In this document: piece after piece, positions 8,867 to 20,218 of the stretch | How the letters are laid out: each line of letters starts with the position of its first letter | How positions within the stretch are numbered: the first letter of the stretch is position 1 | Assembly: GCF_900114285.1 (NCBI RefSeq) | Contig: NZ_FOSN01000003.1 | Location: 186,001-250,000 of the forward strand | DNA: 64,000 nucleotides | Direction: 5' to 3' | Source of the DNA: Methylocapsa palsarum | GTDB taxonomy: Bacteria > Pseudomonadota > Alphaproteobacteria > Rhizobiales > Beijerinckiaceae | The notes under the pieces: generated by a model | What the model saw: the letters and a program-made list of their open reading frames with translations, nothing else | Told to the model about the DNA's origin: nothing | Database searches by the model: none | Made by a program: the position numbers and the translations under genes

Positions 8867-8938
8867 AGCGGGACGGGGGCGGGCCGGAGGCGCGCCGACT
8901 GGAAAGTAACTTTAGTCCTTGCAAAGGGAGCCGGCTGC

Positions 8939-9466
8939 ATGCCTCTTTATTCGCTCAATGGCGTCGGGCCGATCCTTCCGCCCCGGGACAGGTACTGGAT
9001 CGCGCCGGATGCGCAGGTCATCGGTAAAATCCGCCTGGAGGCGGACGTTTCGATCTGGTTCGGCGTGACGCTTCGCGGCGACAATGAAGAGATTTTCATT
9101 GGCGAGCGCTCCAACGTTCAGGACGGGTCGGTGCTGCACACCGATCCGGGCTATCCTCTGACGATCGGAGCGGATTGCACCATTGGCCACCACGCCATAC
9201 TTCACGGCTGCACGATCGGCGACAACAGCCTGATCGGAATGGGCGCGACGCTCTTGAACGGCGCCTCGATCGGCCGCAATTGCCTCGTCGGCGCCAACGC
9301 CCTCGTCACTGAAGGCAAGGCGTTTCCGGACAATTCCCTGATCGTCGGCAGCCCCGCGCGTCTGATCCGTACGCTCGATGAAACGGCTGTCGCGGGTCTA
9401 CGCGAAAGCGCCGCGCATTATGTCGCCAACTGGCGCCGCTACGCCAAGGGCCTCGTCGCGTATTAG
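8939..9466 (+). CDS. Gamma carbonic anhydrase family protein
   Basis: 175-residue left-handed beta-helix (hexapeptide repeat) protein of the gamma carbonic anhydrase / PaaY / YrdA type, expected to be a trimer. The three zinc-ligand histidines are visible: LHTD, and two in IGHHAILHG. The conserved [20 protein letters not shown] segment is also present. Many family members have weak or untested anhydrase activity, so the reaction is not certain. The C-terminus ends with an amphipathic helix ([12 protein letters not shown]). Start ATG 8939 follows AAAGGGAG. Confidence 0.92.
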   Translation: MPLYSLNGVGPILPPRDRYWIAPDAQVIGKIRLEADVSIWFGVTLRGDNEEIFIGERSNVQDGSVLHTDPGYPLTIGADCTIGHHAILHGCTIGDNSLIGMGATLLNGASIGRNCLVGANALVTEGKAFPDNSLIVGSPARLIRTLDETAVAGLRESAAHYVANWRRYAKGLVAY

Positions 9467-9552
9467 ATCAGAACTTGAGGGTCGCCGGACCGAAGCTTCC
9501 CGCATCCGCGGGCGCATTCGAGAGGCGCCGCGCCCCCCGCGGCCGCGCTGGA

Positions 9553-10758
9553 TCAGCAGAAGGCCAGGAGTCCTGTGATGGCCCGGCCGAGGATGAGCGC
9601 GTGAACGTCATGCGTCCCCTCGTAGGTGTTCACCGTTTCGAGATTGGCGAGATGGCGCATGACGTGGAATTCGGCGGAAATCCCGTTGGCGCCATGCATG
9701 TCGCGGGCGGCGCGAGCGATGTCGAGAGCCTTGCCGCTGTTGTTGCGCTTGATGAGAGACACGGCCTCGTGCGGGGCCCGGCCCTGATCGACGAGCCGAC
9801 CGACCCTCAACGCCCCCTGAAGGCCGAGCGCGATCTCGGTCTCCATGTCGGCGAGTTTCTTCTGGATCAGCTGATTGGCGGCGAGGGGCCTGCCGAATTG
9901 CTTGCGCTCAAGCGTATAGCGCCGCGCCGCCTGAAAGCAGAATTCCGCGGCCCCCATCGCGCCCCAGGCGATGCCAAAACGGGCGAGATTGAGACAGCCG
10001 AATGGTCCCTTGAGGCCTGACGCGCGCGGCAAGAGATTGGCCTCTGGCGCCTCGACCCCGTTCATGACGATTTCGCCAGTGATCGAGGCGCGAAGGGAGA
10101 GTTTGTTCCTGATCGCCGGGGTTTCAAGGCCGCGCATGCCGCGCTCAAGGATAAACCCACGGATCGCGCCGTCATGCGCCTGCGATTTCGCCCAGACGAT
10201 GAAAATATCGGCCACCGGACTGTTTGTGATCCATGTCTTCACCCCGTGAAGACGATAGCCGCCCTGAATCGGTTCGGCGGTGGTCAGCATCGATTGCGGA
10301 TCGGAACCGGAGTCAGGTTCGGTGAGGCCGAAACTGCCGATCCACTCTCCGCTGGCGAGTCTGGGCAGGAATTTTCGTCGCTGATCCTCGTCGCCATACG
10401 CGTAGATCGGATGCATGACGAGGGACGATTGCACGCTTAGGGCCGTTCGGTAGCCGCTGTCGACGCGTTCGATCTCGCGCGTGACGAGTCCGTAGCTGAC
10501 ATGGCTTAGGCCCGCGCCGCCGTATTCCCGCGGCAGGCACAAACCGAGCAGTCCCACGGCGCCCATTTCGGCTATCAGCCCGCGATCGAACCGCTCGTCG
10601 CGATAATCCACCATGACGCGCGGCAGCAAGATGTCCCGCGCGAAGGAACGGGCCGACGCCTGCGCCGCCTTCTCTTCGCCGTCGAGCTGGCCGTCGAGAT
10701 CGAAAGGATCGTCCCATTCGAATTTTTTTGCGGTCTCTTCGGCACCAAAATGGCGCAT
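9553..10758 (-). CDS. gcdH: Acyl-CoA dehydrogenase, glutaryl-CoA dehydrogenase type
   Basis: 401-residue FAD flavoprotein. The sequence matches glutaryl-CoA dehydrogenases, which oxidise and decarboxylate glutaryl-CoA to crotonyl-CoA in lysine/tryptophan and aromatic catabolism. It has [12 protein letters not shown] at the FAD/substrate loop, [36 protein letters not shown], and [20 protein letters not shown] at the C-terminus with the catalytic Glu. It stands alone, divergent from the RND exporter. A partner CoA-transferase is not nearby, so the substrate assignment rests on sequence only. Confidence 0.88.
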   Translation of the reverse strand: MRHFGAEETAKKFEWDDPFDLDGQLDGEEKAAQASARSFARDILLPRVMVDYRDERFDRGLIAEMGAVGLLGLCLPREYGGAGLSHVSYGLVTREIERVDSGYRTALSVQSSLVMHPIYAYGDEDQRRKFLPRLASGEWIGSFGLTEPDSGSDPQSMLTTAEPIQGGYRLHGVKTWITNSPVADIFIVWAKSQAHDGAIRGFILERGMRGLETPAIRNKLSLRASITGEIVMNGVEAPEANLLPRASGLKGPFGCLNLARFGIAWGAMGAAEFCFQAARRYTLERKQFGRPLAANQLIQKKLADMETEIALGLQGALRVGRLVDQGRAPHEAVSLIKRNNSGKALDIARAARDMHGANGISAEFHVMRHLANLETVNTYEGTHDVHALILGRAITGLLAFC

Positions 10759-10865
10759 ACGCCGTTCTCCAACTTTACCTGCCTGTTGATTCTGTTGGGA
10801 AAGTATTTGTTATATAATTGTCAACGCATATCATAACCATCATCGCCGGCAACTTGAAAAGTTTA

Positions 10866-10890
10866 GCTCAAGTTATTGGCTCAGATATTG
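10866..10890. repeat. Possible 13-bp tandem duplication
   Basis: Two similar 12-13-base units around CTCAAGTTATTGG and CTCAGATATTGG in the gcdH/exporter intergenic region. Weaker than the other cases. Confidence 0.4.
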
Positions 10891-11032
10891 GTTTCGCCTG
10901 AGATCAGGAGATATTCCCCTGCGCATCGAGACTTTTGGCAATCGGCGCGCTCCGCTCAAGCCGACGCAAGAAACTGCCGGAAGGCCTCTCCACGCGCTCG
11001 CATTCGGGGCCGAGCGTATCGGCCTGATCGGA

Positions 11033-13270
11033 GTGTTATGGCCGAGGATCGTGGCCCTCCTCACGCTCGCCCTTGTGATCGTCGCCGGCTTTGGCTTCGC
11101 AAGGCTCAAAGTCGACGATTCGCTCAGTCAATTGTTCCGTTCGAACAGCCGGGAGTTCAAGCAATACGAAGACGTCACGCGGCGGTTCCCCTCCAGCGAA
11201 TTTGACGTCCTGATCGTTGTCGAAGGCAAGCAGCTTCTGGCCCGCGAGTCGCTGGAACGCCTGCGCGATCTCGTCACCGACCTTCAGCTAATCGATGGGA
11301 CGCGCGGAATCATCTCGATTTTCTCCGCGAGGCGACCGCCGGAGAACGGCGGGACTCCCGCGCCGTTGTTCCCCGGCGAACTTCCCGAAGGCGCCGCTTA
11401 TTCCGACCTCATCAAACAGGTCATGGAAAACAAGATCATTCGCGGCAAGCTCTTGTCCGAGGACGGTCAGCTCACCCTCATCGTTCTCGCACTCGATCAG
11501 ACCGTAACCGAGGGCCGCGGCTTGCGCGACGTCATCGGCGAGATCCGCAGGACCGTCGCGGACGCTCTTGGCGCGCCGGGCGTTACGGCCGCGCTGTCCG
11601 GCGTTCCGGTGATGCAACTCGAGATACGCGAAGCGGTCGAGCGCGACAGGCTTGTCTACAATTCGATCGGCTTTGCCGGAGGGTGCCTGATCGCCATTCT
11701 CTTCTTCCGCCGCGTGTCGTTCATGATCATCGCCGCCGCGCCGCCGCTGATTGCGATCTTGCTGGCGCTTGGCGCGCTCGGCTGGCTCGGGTTTCGGCTC
11801 AACATGTTCTTGAATGTGATGACCCCCCTCATCATGGTCATCAGCTTCTCCGACAGCATGCAGTTGACCTTCGCGGCGCGGGATCGGCTGATCGCAGGCG
11901 AGACCAAACGCGATGCGCTGCGCAACGCCTTGCTGACCGTCGGCCCGGCCTGCGTTCTGACTCATGCGACCGCCGCGCTTTCGTTCCTTGCCTTGCAATT
12001 TTCGAATTCAGATCTGATCCGCGCGTTCGGCCGGGCGGGGCTCATCGCCACCATCATCGCGCTCGTCACGGTGCTTGTCCTTGCGCCCATGCTTGGGATG
12101 CTGCTGCTGCGCGGCGAGGCCGCCTTCGCGGAAAGCGCGCGAAGGGCGGACATGGGCGTCGAAACGCTGCGACGGTTCTGCGCCTGGATTGCGGCGCGCA
12201 TGGTGAGACGACCCGGACTCTACAGTCTCCTGGCGTTGTTGACCGTGGCTGGCCTCGGCGTCGTCTACGCGCAATTGCAGCCAAGGTACCGTCTCGCGGA
12301 TCAGGTGCCGGATAAGCGCCAGGCCGTCGAAGCCGGCGGACGGCTCGACGCCAAACTGGCGGGCGCCAATCCGATCGACGTGCTGATCGAACTGCCGCAC
12401 GGAGCGCGGCTCTATTCGGATGAGGCGCTCGGCGTCATTGGGGCGGTTCATTCCATCGTCGAGAAGCAGGCGGGAGTCGGCAATGTCTGGTCGCTGGAAA
12501 CCCTGAGACGATGGCTCGCCGCCGCGGGCCATGCCGACGCCGCGACATTGCGGCAATATGTCGATCTTCTCCCGGAGCATCTGACGAGGCGCTTCATTGA
12601 CGCGACGCAGGACGCGGTGGTGGTCTCGGGCCGCATTCCCGACGTCGACGCGAGCCGGCTCTTGCCGGTGATCGACGCGCTGGACAAATCCCTCGACGCC
12701 GTCCGTGCAAGTCGCCCCGGCTACAAGATTTCCGTCACCGGCCTATCTGCGATCGCAGCGCGCAACAGCGCCAAGATGATTCAAAAACTCAGTCTGGGCC
12801 TGACTGTGGAGTTTGTCTTCGTCGCCGCCTTTATCGGCCTCGCCTTTCGCTCCTTCATCGTGATGCTCGTGAGCATCCTGCCCGGAATATTCCCGGTCCT
12901 CGCTTCGGGCGCGCTTCTGGAGGCGACAGGGCTTGGCCTGCAGTTCGCGAGCGTCGTCGCTTTGACGGTGTCGTTCGGGCTCGGGCTCAGCGCGACGATC
13001 CATTTTCTCAACCGGCTGAGACTCGAGGATAATCCCCGCGCGGATCCAGCGGTCGCGGTCGAGCGGGCGACTGTCCTTGTGGGTCCGGCCCTGATCCTGA
13101 CCACGCTGGTGCTGGCGTGCGGCCTCGCCGTGACGGTTCTGTCGGATCTGCCTTCGCTCCGCCTGTTCGGCTGGTTGAGCGCATTCGCCATGGTCGCGGC
13201 GCTTGTCGCCGATCTGCTGATCCTTCGACCAACAGCCATGTTCTTGCGCAGGACGGCCCGTCGCGGATGA
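11033..13270 (+). CDS. RND superfamily (MMPL-type) exporter
   Basis: 745-residue inner-membrane protein of the hydrophobe/amphiphile RND exporter type. It has an N-terminal helix, a periplasmic loop (about residues 30-185), five helices, a second helix-loop unit from about residue 390, and a final helix bundle. Landmarks are LKVDDSLSQLFRS after helix 1, NVMTPLIMVISFSDSMQL in helix 4 and VVALTVSFGLGLSATIHF in the second half. Substrate unknown; relatives move lipids or hopanoids. The GTG at 11033 has no Shine-Dalgarno. Homology-like sequence (LHALAFGAERIGLIG) continues upstream in frame to a CTG at 10919 that has CAGGAG eight bases before it, so translation may start there. Confidence 0.88.
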   Translation: MLWPRIVALLTLALVIVAGFGFARLKVDDSLSQLFRSNSREFKQYEDVTRRFPSSEFDVLIVVEGKQLLARESLERLRDLVTDLQLIDGTRGIISIFSARRPPENGGTPAPLFPGELPEGAAYSDLIKQVMENKIIRGKLLSEDGQLTLIVLALDQTVTEGRGLRDVIGEIRRTVADALGAPGVTAALSGVPVMQLEIREAVERDRLVYNSIGFAGGCLIAILFFRRVSFMIIAAAPPLIAILLALGALGWLGFRLNMFLNVMTPLIMVISFSDSMQLTFAARDRLIAGETKRDALRNALLTVGPACVLTHATAALSFLALQFSNSDLIRAFGRAGLIATIIALVTVLVLAPMLGMLLLRGEAAFAESARRADMGVETLRRFCAWIAARMVRRPGLYSLLALLTVAGLGVVYAQLQPRYRLADQVPDKRQAVEAGGRLDAKLAGANPIDVLIELPHGARLYSDEALGVIGAVHSIVEKQAGVGNVWSLETLRRWLAAAGHADAATLRQYVDLLPEHLTRRFIDATQDAVVVSGRIPDVDASRLLPVIDALDKSLDAVRASRPGYKISVTGLSAIAARNSAKMIQKLSLGLTVEFVFVAAFIGLAFRSFIVMLVSILPGIFPVLASGALLEATGLGLQFASVVALTVSFGLGLSATIHFLNRLRLEDNPRADPAVAVERATVLVGPALILTTLVLACGLAVTVLSDLPSLRLFGWLSAFAMVAALVADLLILRPTAMFLRRTARRG

Positions 13271-13317
13271 TCCAGCTGAGGCGAAGGTCGTTTCCGGGTA
13301 AAGCCCAGCCGCGCGGC

Positions 13318-13821
13318 TTACACTTTACGCAGAGTGATGGACACGCTCGCGACGTCCGTGCCGCTTCCGGGCCGGATCAACACGGTCTGATGCCCGCCCT
13401 TCGTTTTGACGGCGAGCGAAGCGGAAAAACCCTGCCCGCCAACATGCGCCTGTATGTCCGAGCCTGTGGCCCGGCCGGACACGCTGCCGCTGACGTTCCG
13501 CGTCGTCTCCGTCCAGTTGCCCGAAAGCGCGCCTCCTTCCGAGGCGACGCTCGCGTTGATGTCCAGTTTGTAGCTGTCGCTGGCGCAGCGCAGATTCTGC
13601 CGCAAGGTCGTTCCGCCGCCGTTGACGGCATAGGTCGCGCGGCAGCGGATGCGCTCGGATGCGCCGTTCGCCATTGTGATCTCTCCGGCTCCCGACCAAT
13701 GGCCGGACAATTCGCCGAACGGCCCCTCGGCCCGTTGCGCGAGTCCCTGGGACGTAACCAGCATCAATCCGATCGCGAGCGCAAGCTTCTTCAGATCGTG
13801 ATCAATATTAAGGAACGGCAT
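13318..13821 (-). CDS. Secreted protein of unknown function
   Basis: 167 residues with a signal peptide (hydrophobic run LALAIGLMLV, cleavage near SQGLAQ). The mature part is Ser/Gly/Thr-rich and predicted beta-stranded: GELSGHWSGAGEITMANG, RCRATYAVNGGG, then alternating strands to SVSITLRKV. I recognise the general pattern from uncharacterised Rhizobiales envelope proteins but can name no function. Its stop lies 47 bases from the exporter stop (convergent). Confidence 0.75.
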   Translation of the reverse strand: MPFLNIDHDLKKLALAIGLMLVTSQGLAQRAEGPFGELSGHWSGAGEITMANGASERIRCRATYAVNGGGTTLRQNLRCASDSYKLDINASVASEGGALSGNWTETTRNVSGSVSGRATGSDIQAHVGGQGFSASLAVKTKGGHQTVLIRPGSGTDVASVSITLRKV

Positions 13822-13946
13822 CAGCGTAACCTCGTTTTGCCTTAAAACATAAGCTGAACCCGGCAGCTCTCAAGAATATCCATTTTTAAATATAGAATTC
13901 CGAGGCGAACAAATTGGTTCGTTTTCAACGAAAATTCGATGATGAT

Positions 13947-15257
13947 CTACGACGATGTCCGGCCCTGTGATTGGGCGATCGCCAATCCCAGAATGCCCGC
14001 CCCGACCAACGGAATAGCCGACCCTAAAAGGCCAGGATTTATGAAGGCCAGAACGAGCAGAACAATCAGGCTGGCGGCTCCCGCCGCGGGATAAAACGAG
14101 TCGCGGCCCCGCTGCGCCGAAGCGCGCATCAGGCTGATGGAGGCGAAAGCGGCGGCCAGCGCGGCTCCCCAGAGGATCGGCCGCCCCATCTCGATGGAGA
14201 TCTCCGCCGCAGATGTGGCTGCGGGGATGGCGCGCGAATGCGCGTCGCTTGACTGATAGATGGGAGCCAGGGCCGAGAACGTCCCGCCTCCGTTCCCCAG
14301 GAAAGGCGCATCGAGAAGGATCCGCTGGGTCAATTCGATGGAGGCGGCGTCTCTTTTCACGAAGGCGAGCCTCGGATCCTGGCTGGAACCGGCCGCTCCG
14401 CTCACCAGGGCCAAGGCTATGACGCTCGCCGTCACGCCAATGGCGGCCGCGCCCCACCGGCCTAAATCGAGCCGCCGGACCAAAATCACCGCGGCGAACG
14501 CGCCGAACCCGCAACTCGCGGCGAAAATCAACGATCCCGAATGCGCCAGGGCGATCGCTATGGCGCAGATGAGGAATGCGGCGAGCGAGGCCCCTACAGC
14601 CAGAATAAACTCCGGTTCGCGCCGGCCCGACTTGCTTCGCCGTGTTTCGTTGCGTTCGAACACGAGGGAGCAGCAAGCGGCCGACAGGACAATTCCAAGG
14701 CAGGCGCAGTCCCGCGCCTCTTCGCGGTCAGTGACGAAATTGACGCCGAAAAGGTCGCTGCACGCAACCGCGAACGAGATCAGCACGCTCGCGGCGGTCA
14801 GGCTCACAAGGACAGATTCCGCCCGGTCGCGATTGATGGTCAGGGCCGCCGTCAGAAGGACGACGCCGACGATCGACAAATAGCGCACCAGAGCCATCGC
14901 GGTCGCGCCGATATCGACGCTGATGGCGCCATGCGCGCCATTTCGAAACCCAGGCGCAAGGCTTGTCCAGATGGGATTGGCGAGAAGCGAAATTTTCGTC
15001 GAGGGCAGGGGCTGCCACGACGGCAACGGGATGATCTGGATTAAAAGCCAGACCGCCGGGATGGATGCGACGATGACGAACGGCTTGACCAGTCTGGCGA
15101 AACGCTGCGCGTCGCTAAGCGGTAAATCCATCGCCACTAGGATCAGCCCGATCGAGACGAGCAAGGGAACGAGGCAAGGCAGAAAGGGCCCGTCCACGGT
15201 GAGAATCGCGGGACTGAGGCTTATGACGCCGAGAAGAACGCCGAGCGCGATGAACAT
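13947..15257 (-). CDS. Polytopic membrane protein, possible polysaccharide polymerase/ligase
   Basis: 436 residues with about ten transmembrane helices and a larger loop between residues 280 and 340 (LTQRILLDAPFLGNGGGTFSALAPIYQ). A loop of the form GxGGGTF near the C-terminal half resembles O-antigen ligase/polymerase (Wzy/WaaL-like) proteins. The neighbouring GDP-fucose genes on the same strand would fit a surface-polysaccharide role. No clear catalytic Arg/His signature can be pointed to, so this is a tentative class. No glycosyltransferase is adjacent. Confidence 0.65.
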   Translation of the reverse strand: MFIALGVLLGVISLSPAILTVDGPFLPCLVPLLVSIGLILVAMDLPLSDAQRFARLVKPFVIVASIPAVWLLIQIIPLPSWQPLPSTKISLLANPIWTSLAPGFRNGAHGAISVDIGATAMALVRYLSIVGVVLLTAALTINRDRAESVLVSLTAASVLISFAVACSDLFGVNFVTDREEARDCACLGIVLSAACCSLVFERNETRRSKSGRREPEFILAVGASLAAFLICAIAIALAHSGSLIFAASCGFGAFAAVILVRRLDLGRWGAAAIGVTASVIALALVSGAAGSSQDPRLAFVKRDAASIELTQRILLDAPFLGNGGGTFSALAPIYQSSDAHSRAIPAATSAAEISIEMGRPILWGAALAAAFASISLMRASAQRGRDSFYPAAGAASLIVLLVLAFINPGLLGSAIPLVGAGILGLAIAQSQGRTSS

Positions 15258-15559
15258 CGAAATGACTTGCTGGCTGGCCGAGGGATGGAAAATTCGGGGA
15301 GTGCGGAGAAATCGAACGACAGTTTAAGAAAAACGAGCGAAAGCACATCGACAAATACGCAATCTGTCTCAACCGGAGGCTGAACCAGAATCGATCACCT
15401 GTTCCATAGCCTAAGGCCGGTCAAAAGTCACTGCAATGACATTGCGCGGAAGACCAGATGGCTTTTGGTCACGGGCCCCTTTAACCCCTTGGCGCCCCGC
15501 CAGCGAGATCTCGCCATGGCGCGACGCGAGCCAACGGGATTGAACCCGGCCGCCGCCCT
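15258..15559. other. Intergenic region, no gene seen
   Basis: About 300 bases between fcl (stop 15560) and the membrane protein start. Short frames only; no strong hairpin or promoter stands out. Confidence 0.4.
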
Positions 15560-16522
15560 TCAGATTACGGCCGCTTCTGTTTTCGTTTTTCCCAACTCCC
15601 GAAGAAACCAGCCGTAGACGTCGGCGATCCCCTCTTCGAGCGAGGTTTTCGGTTTCCAGCCCAGCGCGGCCATCCGGCTCGAATCCATGAGCTTGCGCGG
15701 GGTCCCGTCGGGCTTGGTCGTGTCGAAGACAAGTTCGCCCGAAAATTTCGTGACGCGACCGACGGTTTCAGCAAGTTCCCGGATGGTCACGTCGGAGCCC
15801 GCGCCGCAATTGATCGGTTCCGCGCCGTCGTAATGATTCATCGCGAAGACGACGCCATCGGCCAGATCGTCGACATAGAGGAATTCGCGGAGCGGCGTTC
15901 CTGTGCCCCAGACGACCACCTCCTTGCGACCCGCTTCCCTGGCTTCGTGGAATTTGCGAATGAGCGCCGGCAGAACGTGACTCGTCGAGAGATCAAAATT
16001 GTCATTCCGGCCGTAAAGGTTGCAGGGCATGACGGAGATGTAGCGTCGGCCATATTGCCGCCGGTAGGCTTCGCACATTTTGAGGCCGGCGATTTTCGCG
16101 ATCGCGTACCATTCGTTTGTCGGCTCGAGCGGGCCGGTCAGAAGCGCGTCTTCCTTGATTGGCTGCGGCGCGAACTTCGGGTAAATGCAAGACGAACCCA
16201 GGAAGACCAGTCGTTCGACGCCGGCGAGATGCGCCGCGTGGATGATGTTGGTTTCAATCGCCAGATTCTCATAAAGGAAGTCCGCCGGATAGGCGTCATT
16301 GGCGTAGATGCCGCCAACCTTGGCGGCCGCGAGGATGATAACGTCGGGCTTCTCCTTCGCGACCCAGACCTGGACCGCCCGCTGATCGCGCAGATCAAGA
16401 TCGGCGCGCCCGACGGTCAAGATCTCGACGTCTTCTCCGGCAAGGCGGCGCACGATCGCGGAGCCGACCATGCCTTGATGCCCCGCGATCCATATCCGCC
16501 GCTTCCCTGTGGAACTGGGCAT
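15560..16522 (-). CDS. fcl: GDP-L-fucose synthase
   Basis: 320-residue SDR-type epimerase/reductase (WcaG) that converts GDP-4-keto-6-deoxymannose to GDP-L-fucose with NADPH. The Rossmann motif is [14 protein letters not shown], the [13 protein letters not shown] segment holds the catalytic Ser, and the YxxxK pair is in [28 protein letters not shown] is also diagnostic. It lies nine bases after gmd on the same strand, so the two form the GDP-fucose branch for glycan synthesis. Confidence 0.96.
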   Translation of the reverse strand: MPSSTGKRRIWIAGHQGMVGSAIVRRLAGEDVEILTVGRADLDLRDQRAVQVWVAKEKPDVIILAAAKVGGIYANDAYPADFLYENLAIETNIIHAAHLAGVERLVFLGSSCIYPKFAPQPIKEDALLTGPLEPTNEWYAIAKIAGLKMCEAYRRQYGRRYISVMPCNLYGRNDNFDLSTSHVLPALIRKFHEAREAGRKEVVVWGTGTPLREFLYVDDLADGVVFAMNHYDGAEPINCGAGSDVTIRELAETVGRVTKFSGELVFDTTKPDGTPRKLMDSSRMAALGWKPKTSLEEGIADVYGWFLRELGKTKTEAAVI

Positions 16523-16531
16523 GTCGCTCCC

Positions 16532-17590
16532 CTAAACCCGGCCGCGCTGCTTCATCACGATGAGGTCGCTCGCGACCATATCCGAGACGAGCTGGGGAAA
16601 TGTCGTCGTATGTTTCCAGCCGAGCTTGTGGAACGCTTTTGTCGGATCGCCAAGAAGCAGATCGACTTCCGTCGGCCGGAAATAGCGGGCGTCGATTTCG
16701 ACAAGGCACCGTCCGGTCTTGGCGTCGAACCCGCGTTCGGCGACGCCTTCGCCTTTCCATCCGATGATAATCCCGATCTCGGCGAAAGCGCGCTCCACGA
16801 ATTCGCGGACCGTGTGGGTTTCGCCCGTGGCGAGGACATAATCGTCGGCCTCGTCCTGCTGCAGAATGCGCCACATGCCGTCGACATAATCGCGGGCGTT
16901 GCCCCAGTCGCGTTGGGCGTCGAGATTGCCGAGGAAAAGCTTGTCCTGAAAGCCAAGGTGGATGGCGGCGACCGCGCGGGTGATCTTGCGGGTGACGAAG
17001 GTTTCGGCCCGCGTCGGCCCCTCATGATTGAAGAGGATGCCGTTCGAGGCGTGCATGCCGTAGGCTTCGCGGTAGTTCACGGTGATCCAATAGGCGTAGA
17101 GCTTGGCCGCCGCATAGGGAGAGCGCGGGTAGAATGGCGTCGTCTCGCTTTGCGGAACCGCCTGCACCTTGCCGTATAGTTCCGACGTCGACGCCTGGTA
17201 AAAGCGGGTCTTTGCGCCGAGATTGAGAATCCGGATCGCCTCCAGAATGCGGAGGGTGCCGATCGCGTCGGAATTGGCGGTGTATTCAGGCGTCTCGAAA
17301 CTCACCTGGACGTGACTTTGCGCGGCCAGGTTGTAAATCTCGTCCGGCTGAACCTCCTGGACGATTCGAATCAGATTGGTCGAGTCGGTCAGATCGCCAT
17401 AGTGCAGGAAAAAATCGACGTCCGCCTCGTGCGGGTCGTGATAGAGGTGATCAACACGGTCGGTGTTGATGAGCGACGATCGCCGCTTCACGCCATGCAC
17501 CACGTAATTCTTGGAAAGCAGAAGTTCGGCGAGCAATGCGCCGTCCTGGCCTGTAACCCCGGTAATCAATGCTGTTTTTTTTGATGTCAT
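16532..17590 (-). CDS. gmd: GDP-mannose 4,6-dehydratase
   Basis: 352-residue SDR enzyme that makes GDP-4-keto-6-deoxy-D-mannose from GDP-mannose. Signatures: [16 protein letters not shown] (NADP binding), [48 protein letters not shown] (catalytic Thr/Glu) and [10 protein letters not shown] (YxxxK). A frame upstream to 17656 is open, but [11 protein letters not shown] at 17590 fits the family. One small variation: the usual NHESPRR loop reads NHEGPTR. First gene of the gmd-fcl pair. Confidence 0.96.
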   Translation of the reverse strand: MTSKKTALITGVTGQDGALLAELLLSKNYVVHGVKRRSSLINTDRVDHLYHDPHEADVDFFLHYGDLTDSTNLIRIVQEVQPDEIYNLAAQSHVQVSFETPEYTANSDAIGTLRILEAIRILNLGAKTRFYQASTSELYGKVQAVPQSETTPFYPRSPYAAAKLYAYWITVNYREAYGMHASNGILFNHEGPTRAETFVTRKITRAVAAIHLGFQDKLFLGNLDAQRDWGNARDYVDGMWRILQQDEADDYVLATGETHTVREFVERAFAEIGIIIGWKGEGVAERGFDAKTGRCLVEIDARYFRPTEVDLLLGDPTKAFHKLGWKHTTTFPQLVSDMVASDLIVMKQRGRV

Positions 17591-17762
17591 TCGCGACAAA
17601 AGCCTTTTCTCGCTTGAACCGACGCGGATATGGCCGCGATTTGTGCGCTGCGACAAGCTTAACAGAAAAGGATTCTGATGGCCAGACGCGCGCGCGTTTT
17701 CTTCTGGGCCCGTTTGATGGCGCGAGGGGTTCGCCGCCCGCGGCTATTCCCCCGCCCAGGCC

Positions 17763-20051
17763 TCAATAGGGACCCGGAGCGCCTTGGGCCTCCGCGACCG
17801 AGAACGCGGTCATATTGACAATTCCGCGAGTCGTCGTCGAGGGCGTCAGAATATGCGCCGGCTGGGCGGCGCCGATCAGGATCGGGCCGACCGGAAGCGC
17901 GTCGGCCATGACCATGGTCATCGTATAAGCGATATTCGCCGCATCGAGATTGGGCATGACGAGGACGTTGGCCTCGCCCTTCAGCCGCGAAGACGGCAGA
18001 ACCTGCTCGCGAATGGGTTGCGACAGGGCGGTCCCGGCCTGCATCTCGCCGTCGACCTCGAGATCGGGCGCGGTCTTGCGCAAGATGAGCAGCGCGGCGC
18101 GCATTTTGACGGCGGAGGGCGTGTCGTCGGATCCGAAGTCAGAATGCGAGACGAGCGCGATCTTCGGCTCCAGCCCGAACCGGCGGACGTGGTGGGCGCA
18201 CATCAAGGTCGTTTCCGCGATTTCGGCGGCGGTCGGATCGTCGCGCACATGCGTGTCGGTCAGGAAAAGCGCGCCCTTCGAGGTGATGATCAGGCTCATC
18301 GCGGCGAAGTCCGTCGCGCCGGGCAGCAGACCGATCACGTCGCGGATGTGGTTGAGCCGCGATTTGAACCTCCCGTCGAGGCCGCACAACATCGCATCGG
18401 CGTCGCCGCGCTTCACCGCAATCGCCGCGATCACGGTCGAATTGGTGCGCACCAGCGTCCGGGCGGCGTCGGGCGTGACGCCAAGTCGCCCGGCGCAATC
18501 GAGATAGGTCGCAACATAGTCGCGGTAGCGCGGATCGTCTTCGGGATCGACGAGTTCGAAATCCTTGCCCGCGCGCACCGACAGGCCGAACCTTTCGAGG
18601 CGCTTGTCGATGATGCCGGGACGCCCGATCAGGATCGGCTGAGCGAGCCCTTCCTCGACGATCGTCTGGACGGCGCGAAGCACCCGCTCGTCCTCGCCGT
18701 CCGCGTAGATGACGCGTTTCGGTTCGATCTTGGCCGCCTGCATCAGCGGCTTCATGATGAACCCGGAGCGGAACACAAACCGCGTCAGGCTTTCTTCATA
18801 GGCCGCGAAGTCCTGGATCGGCTTTTTCGCGACGCCGGTCTCCATCGCGGCTCTCGCGACGGCGGGCGCGATCCGCAGGATGAGGCGGGGATCGAAGGGC
18901 GAGGGAATCAGGCTGTCCTTGCCATAGCTTCGGCTTTCTCCGCCATAGGCCTTGGCGACAACGTCCGAAGGCGGCTCGTGCGCAAGCAGCGCGATCGCCC
19001 GCACGGCGGCGATTTTCATCGCCTCGTTGATGGTCGAGGCGGCGACGTCGAGGGCGCCGCGGAAAATATACGGAAAGCAAAGGACGTTGTTCACCTGATT
19101 TGGATGATCGGAGCGCCCGGTGCAGATCATCGCGTCGGGACGCGCGGCGCGCGCTTCGCCCGGCTCGATTTCGGGCGTCGGATTGGCGAGCGCCATCACG
19201 AGAGGCCGCTCGGCCATCTCCTTCACCATCTCGGGCTTCAGGATTCCGCCCGCCGACAGGCCGAGAAAAACGTCGGCCCCGCCTATGACGTCGGCGAGCT
19301 TTCGGGCGTTGGTGTCGCGCGCGAAAGTCTCCATCCGGCTGTTCATCGACGGGCGCCCCTTGTAGACGACGCCGTCGATGTCGGTGACGAAAATGTTTTC
19401 GCGCCTCGCGCCGAGGTCCACCAGGAAATCGAGGCAGGCGAGCGCCGCCGCGCCCGCGCCCGAGGTGACGATCTTCGCGTTCTCGATTGATTTGCCGGCG
19501 AACTCCATCGCGTTGAGGAGCGCCGCGCCGACGATGATCGCCGTCCCGTGCTGGTCGTCGTGAAACACGGGAATCGACATGCGCTCGCGCAATTTGCGCT
19601 CGACCTCGAAACATTCCGGCGCCTTGATGTCCTCAAGGTTGATCCCGCCGAAACTTGGCTCCAGCGCGGCCACCATGTCGACGAGGCGGTCGATGTCCTT
19701 TTCCGCGATCTCGATATCGAACACGTCGATCCCGGCGAATTTCTTGAAAAGGACCGCCTTACCCTCCATCACCGGCTTGGCCGCGAGCGGGCCGATGTCG
19801 CCAAGGCCGAGCACGGCGGTGCCGTTGGTCACGACGGCGACGAGGTTTTGCCGCGCGGTCAGATCGCGGGCGGCGGCCGGATCGGCGGCGATCGCGAGGC
19901 AGGCGGCGGCGACGCCGGGCGTATAGGCGAGCGAGAGGTCGTGCTGCGTGCCGAGCGGCTTGGTCGAGCGGATTTCGAGTTTGCCCGGGCGCGGCCAGCG
20001 ATGATAGGCGAGCGCGTCCGACGCCAAGTCCGACTTGATGGATTCGGCCAT
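17763..20051 (-). CDS. maeB: NADP-dependent malic enzyme with phosphotransacetylase-like domain
   Basis: 762 residues in two parts. The N-terminal ~430 residues are malic enzyme (oxidative decarboxylation of malate to pyruvate), with [16 protein letters not shown], the catalytic region [32 protein letters not shown], and [18 protein letters not shown]. The remainder is a phosphate acetyl/butyryltransferase-like domain (from about residue 445), which in MaeB proteins is usually regulatory, not catalytic. ATG 20051 ([11 protein letters not shown]) is preferred over a TTG two codons upstream. It supplies pyruvate and NADPH for growth on C4 acids. Confidence 0.95.
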   Translation of the reverse strand: MAESIKSDLASDALAYHRWPRPGKLEIRSTKPLGTQHDLSLAYTPGVAAACLAIAADPAAARDLTARQNLVAVVTNGTAVLGLGDIGPLAAKPVMEGKAVLFKKFAGIDVFDIEIAEKDIDRLVDMVAALEPSFGGINLEDIKAPECFEVERKLRERMSIPVFHDDQHGTAIIVGAALLNAMEFAGKSIENAKIVTSGAGAAALACLDFLVDLGARRENIFVTDIDGVVYKGRPSMNSRMETFARDTNARKLADVIGGADVFLGLSAGGILKPEMVKEMAERPLVMALANPTPEIEPGEARAARPDAMICTGRSDHPNQVNNVLCFPYIFRGALDVAASTINEAMKIAAVRAIALLAHEPPSDVVAKAYGGESRSYGKDSLIPSPFDPRLILRIAPAVARAAMETGVAKKPIQDFAAYEESLTRFVFRSGFIMKPLMQAAKIEPKRVIYADGEDERVLRAVQTIVEEGLAQPILIGRPGIIDKRLERFGLSVRAGKDFELVDPEDDPRYRDYVATYLDCAGRLGVTPDAARTLVRTNSTVIAAIAVKRGDADAMLCGLDGRFKSRLNHIRDVIGLLPGATDFAAMSLIITSKGALFLTDTHVRDDPTAAEIAETTLMCAHHVRRFGLEPKIALVSHSDFGSDDTPSAVKMRAALLILRKTAPDLEVDGEMQAGTALSQPIREQVLPSSRLKGEANVLVMPNLDAANIAYTMTMVMADALPVGPILIGAAQPAHILTPSTTTRGIVNMTAFSVAEAQGAPGPY

Positions 20052-20218
20052 GATCAACCTTTCATTCGAACGCCTCGCATGATTACGCGGACCTCAACCC
20101 GAAGTCCACCGAGCGCGGGGCGAACGCGGGAGATCGCCAGCGCCGGCGGCTGGTCGCGGCGGCAGCTTGCGAAGGCCAGGACTAGTCATTAGAGGGACTG
20201 CAGGGAAGGCCTGTCAAA

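Noticed and set aside
17784-19490. 568-codon open frame antisense to maeB
   Set aside because: Same reason: composition artefact opposite a clear enzyme gene.
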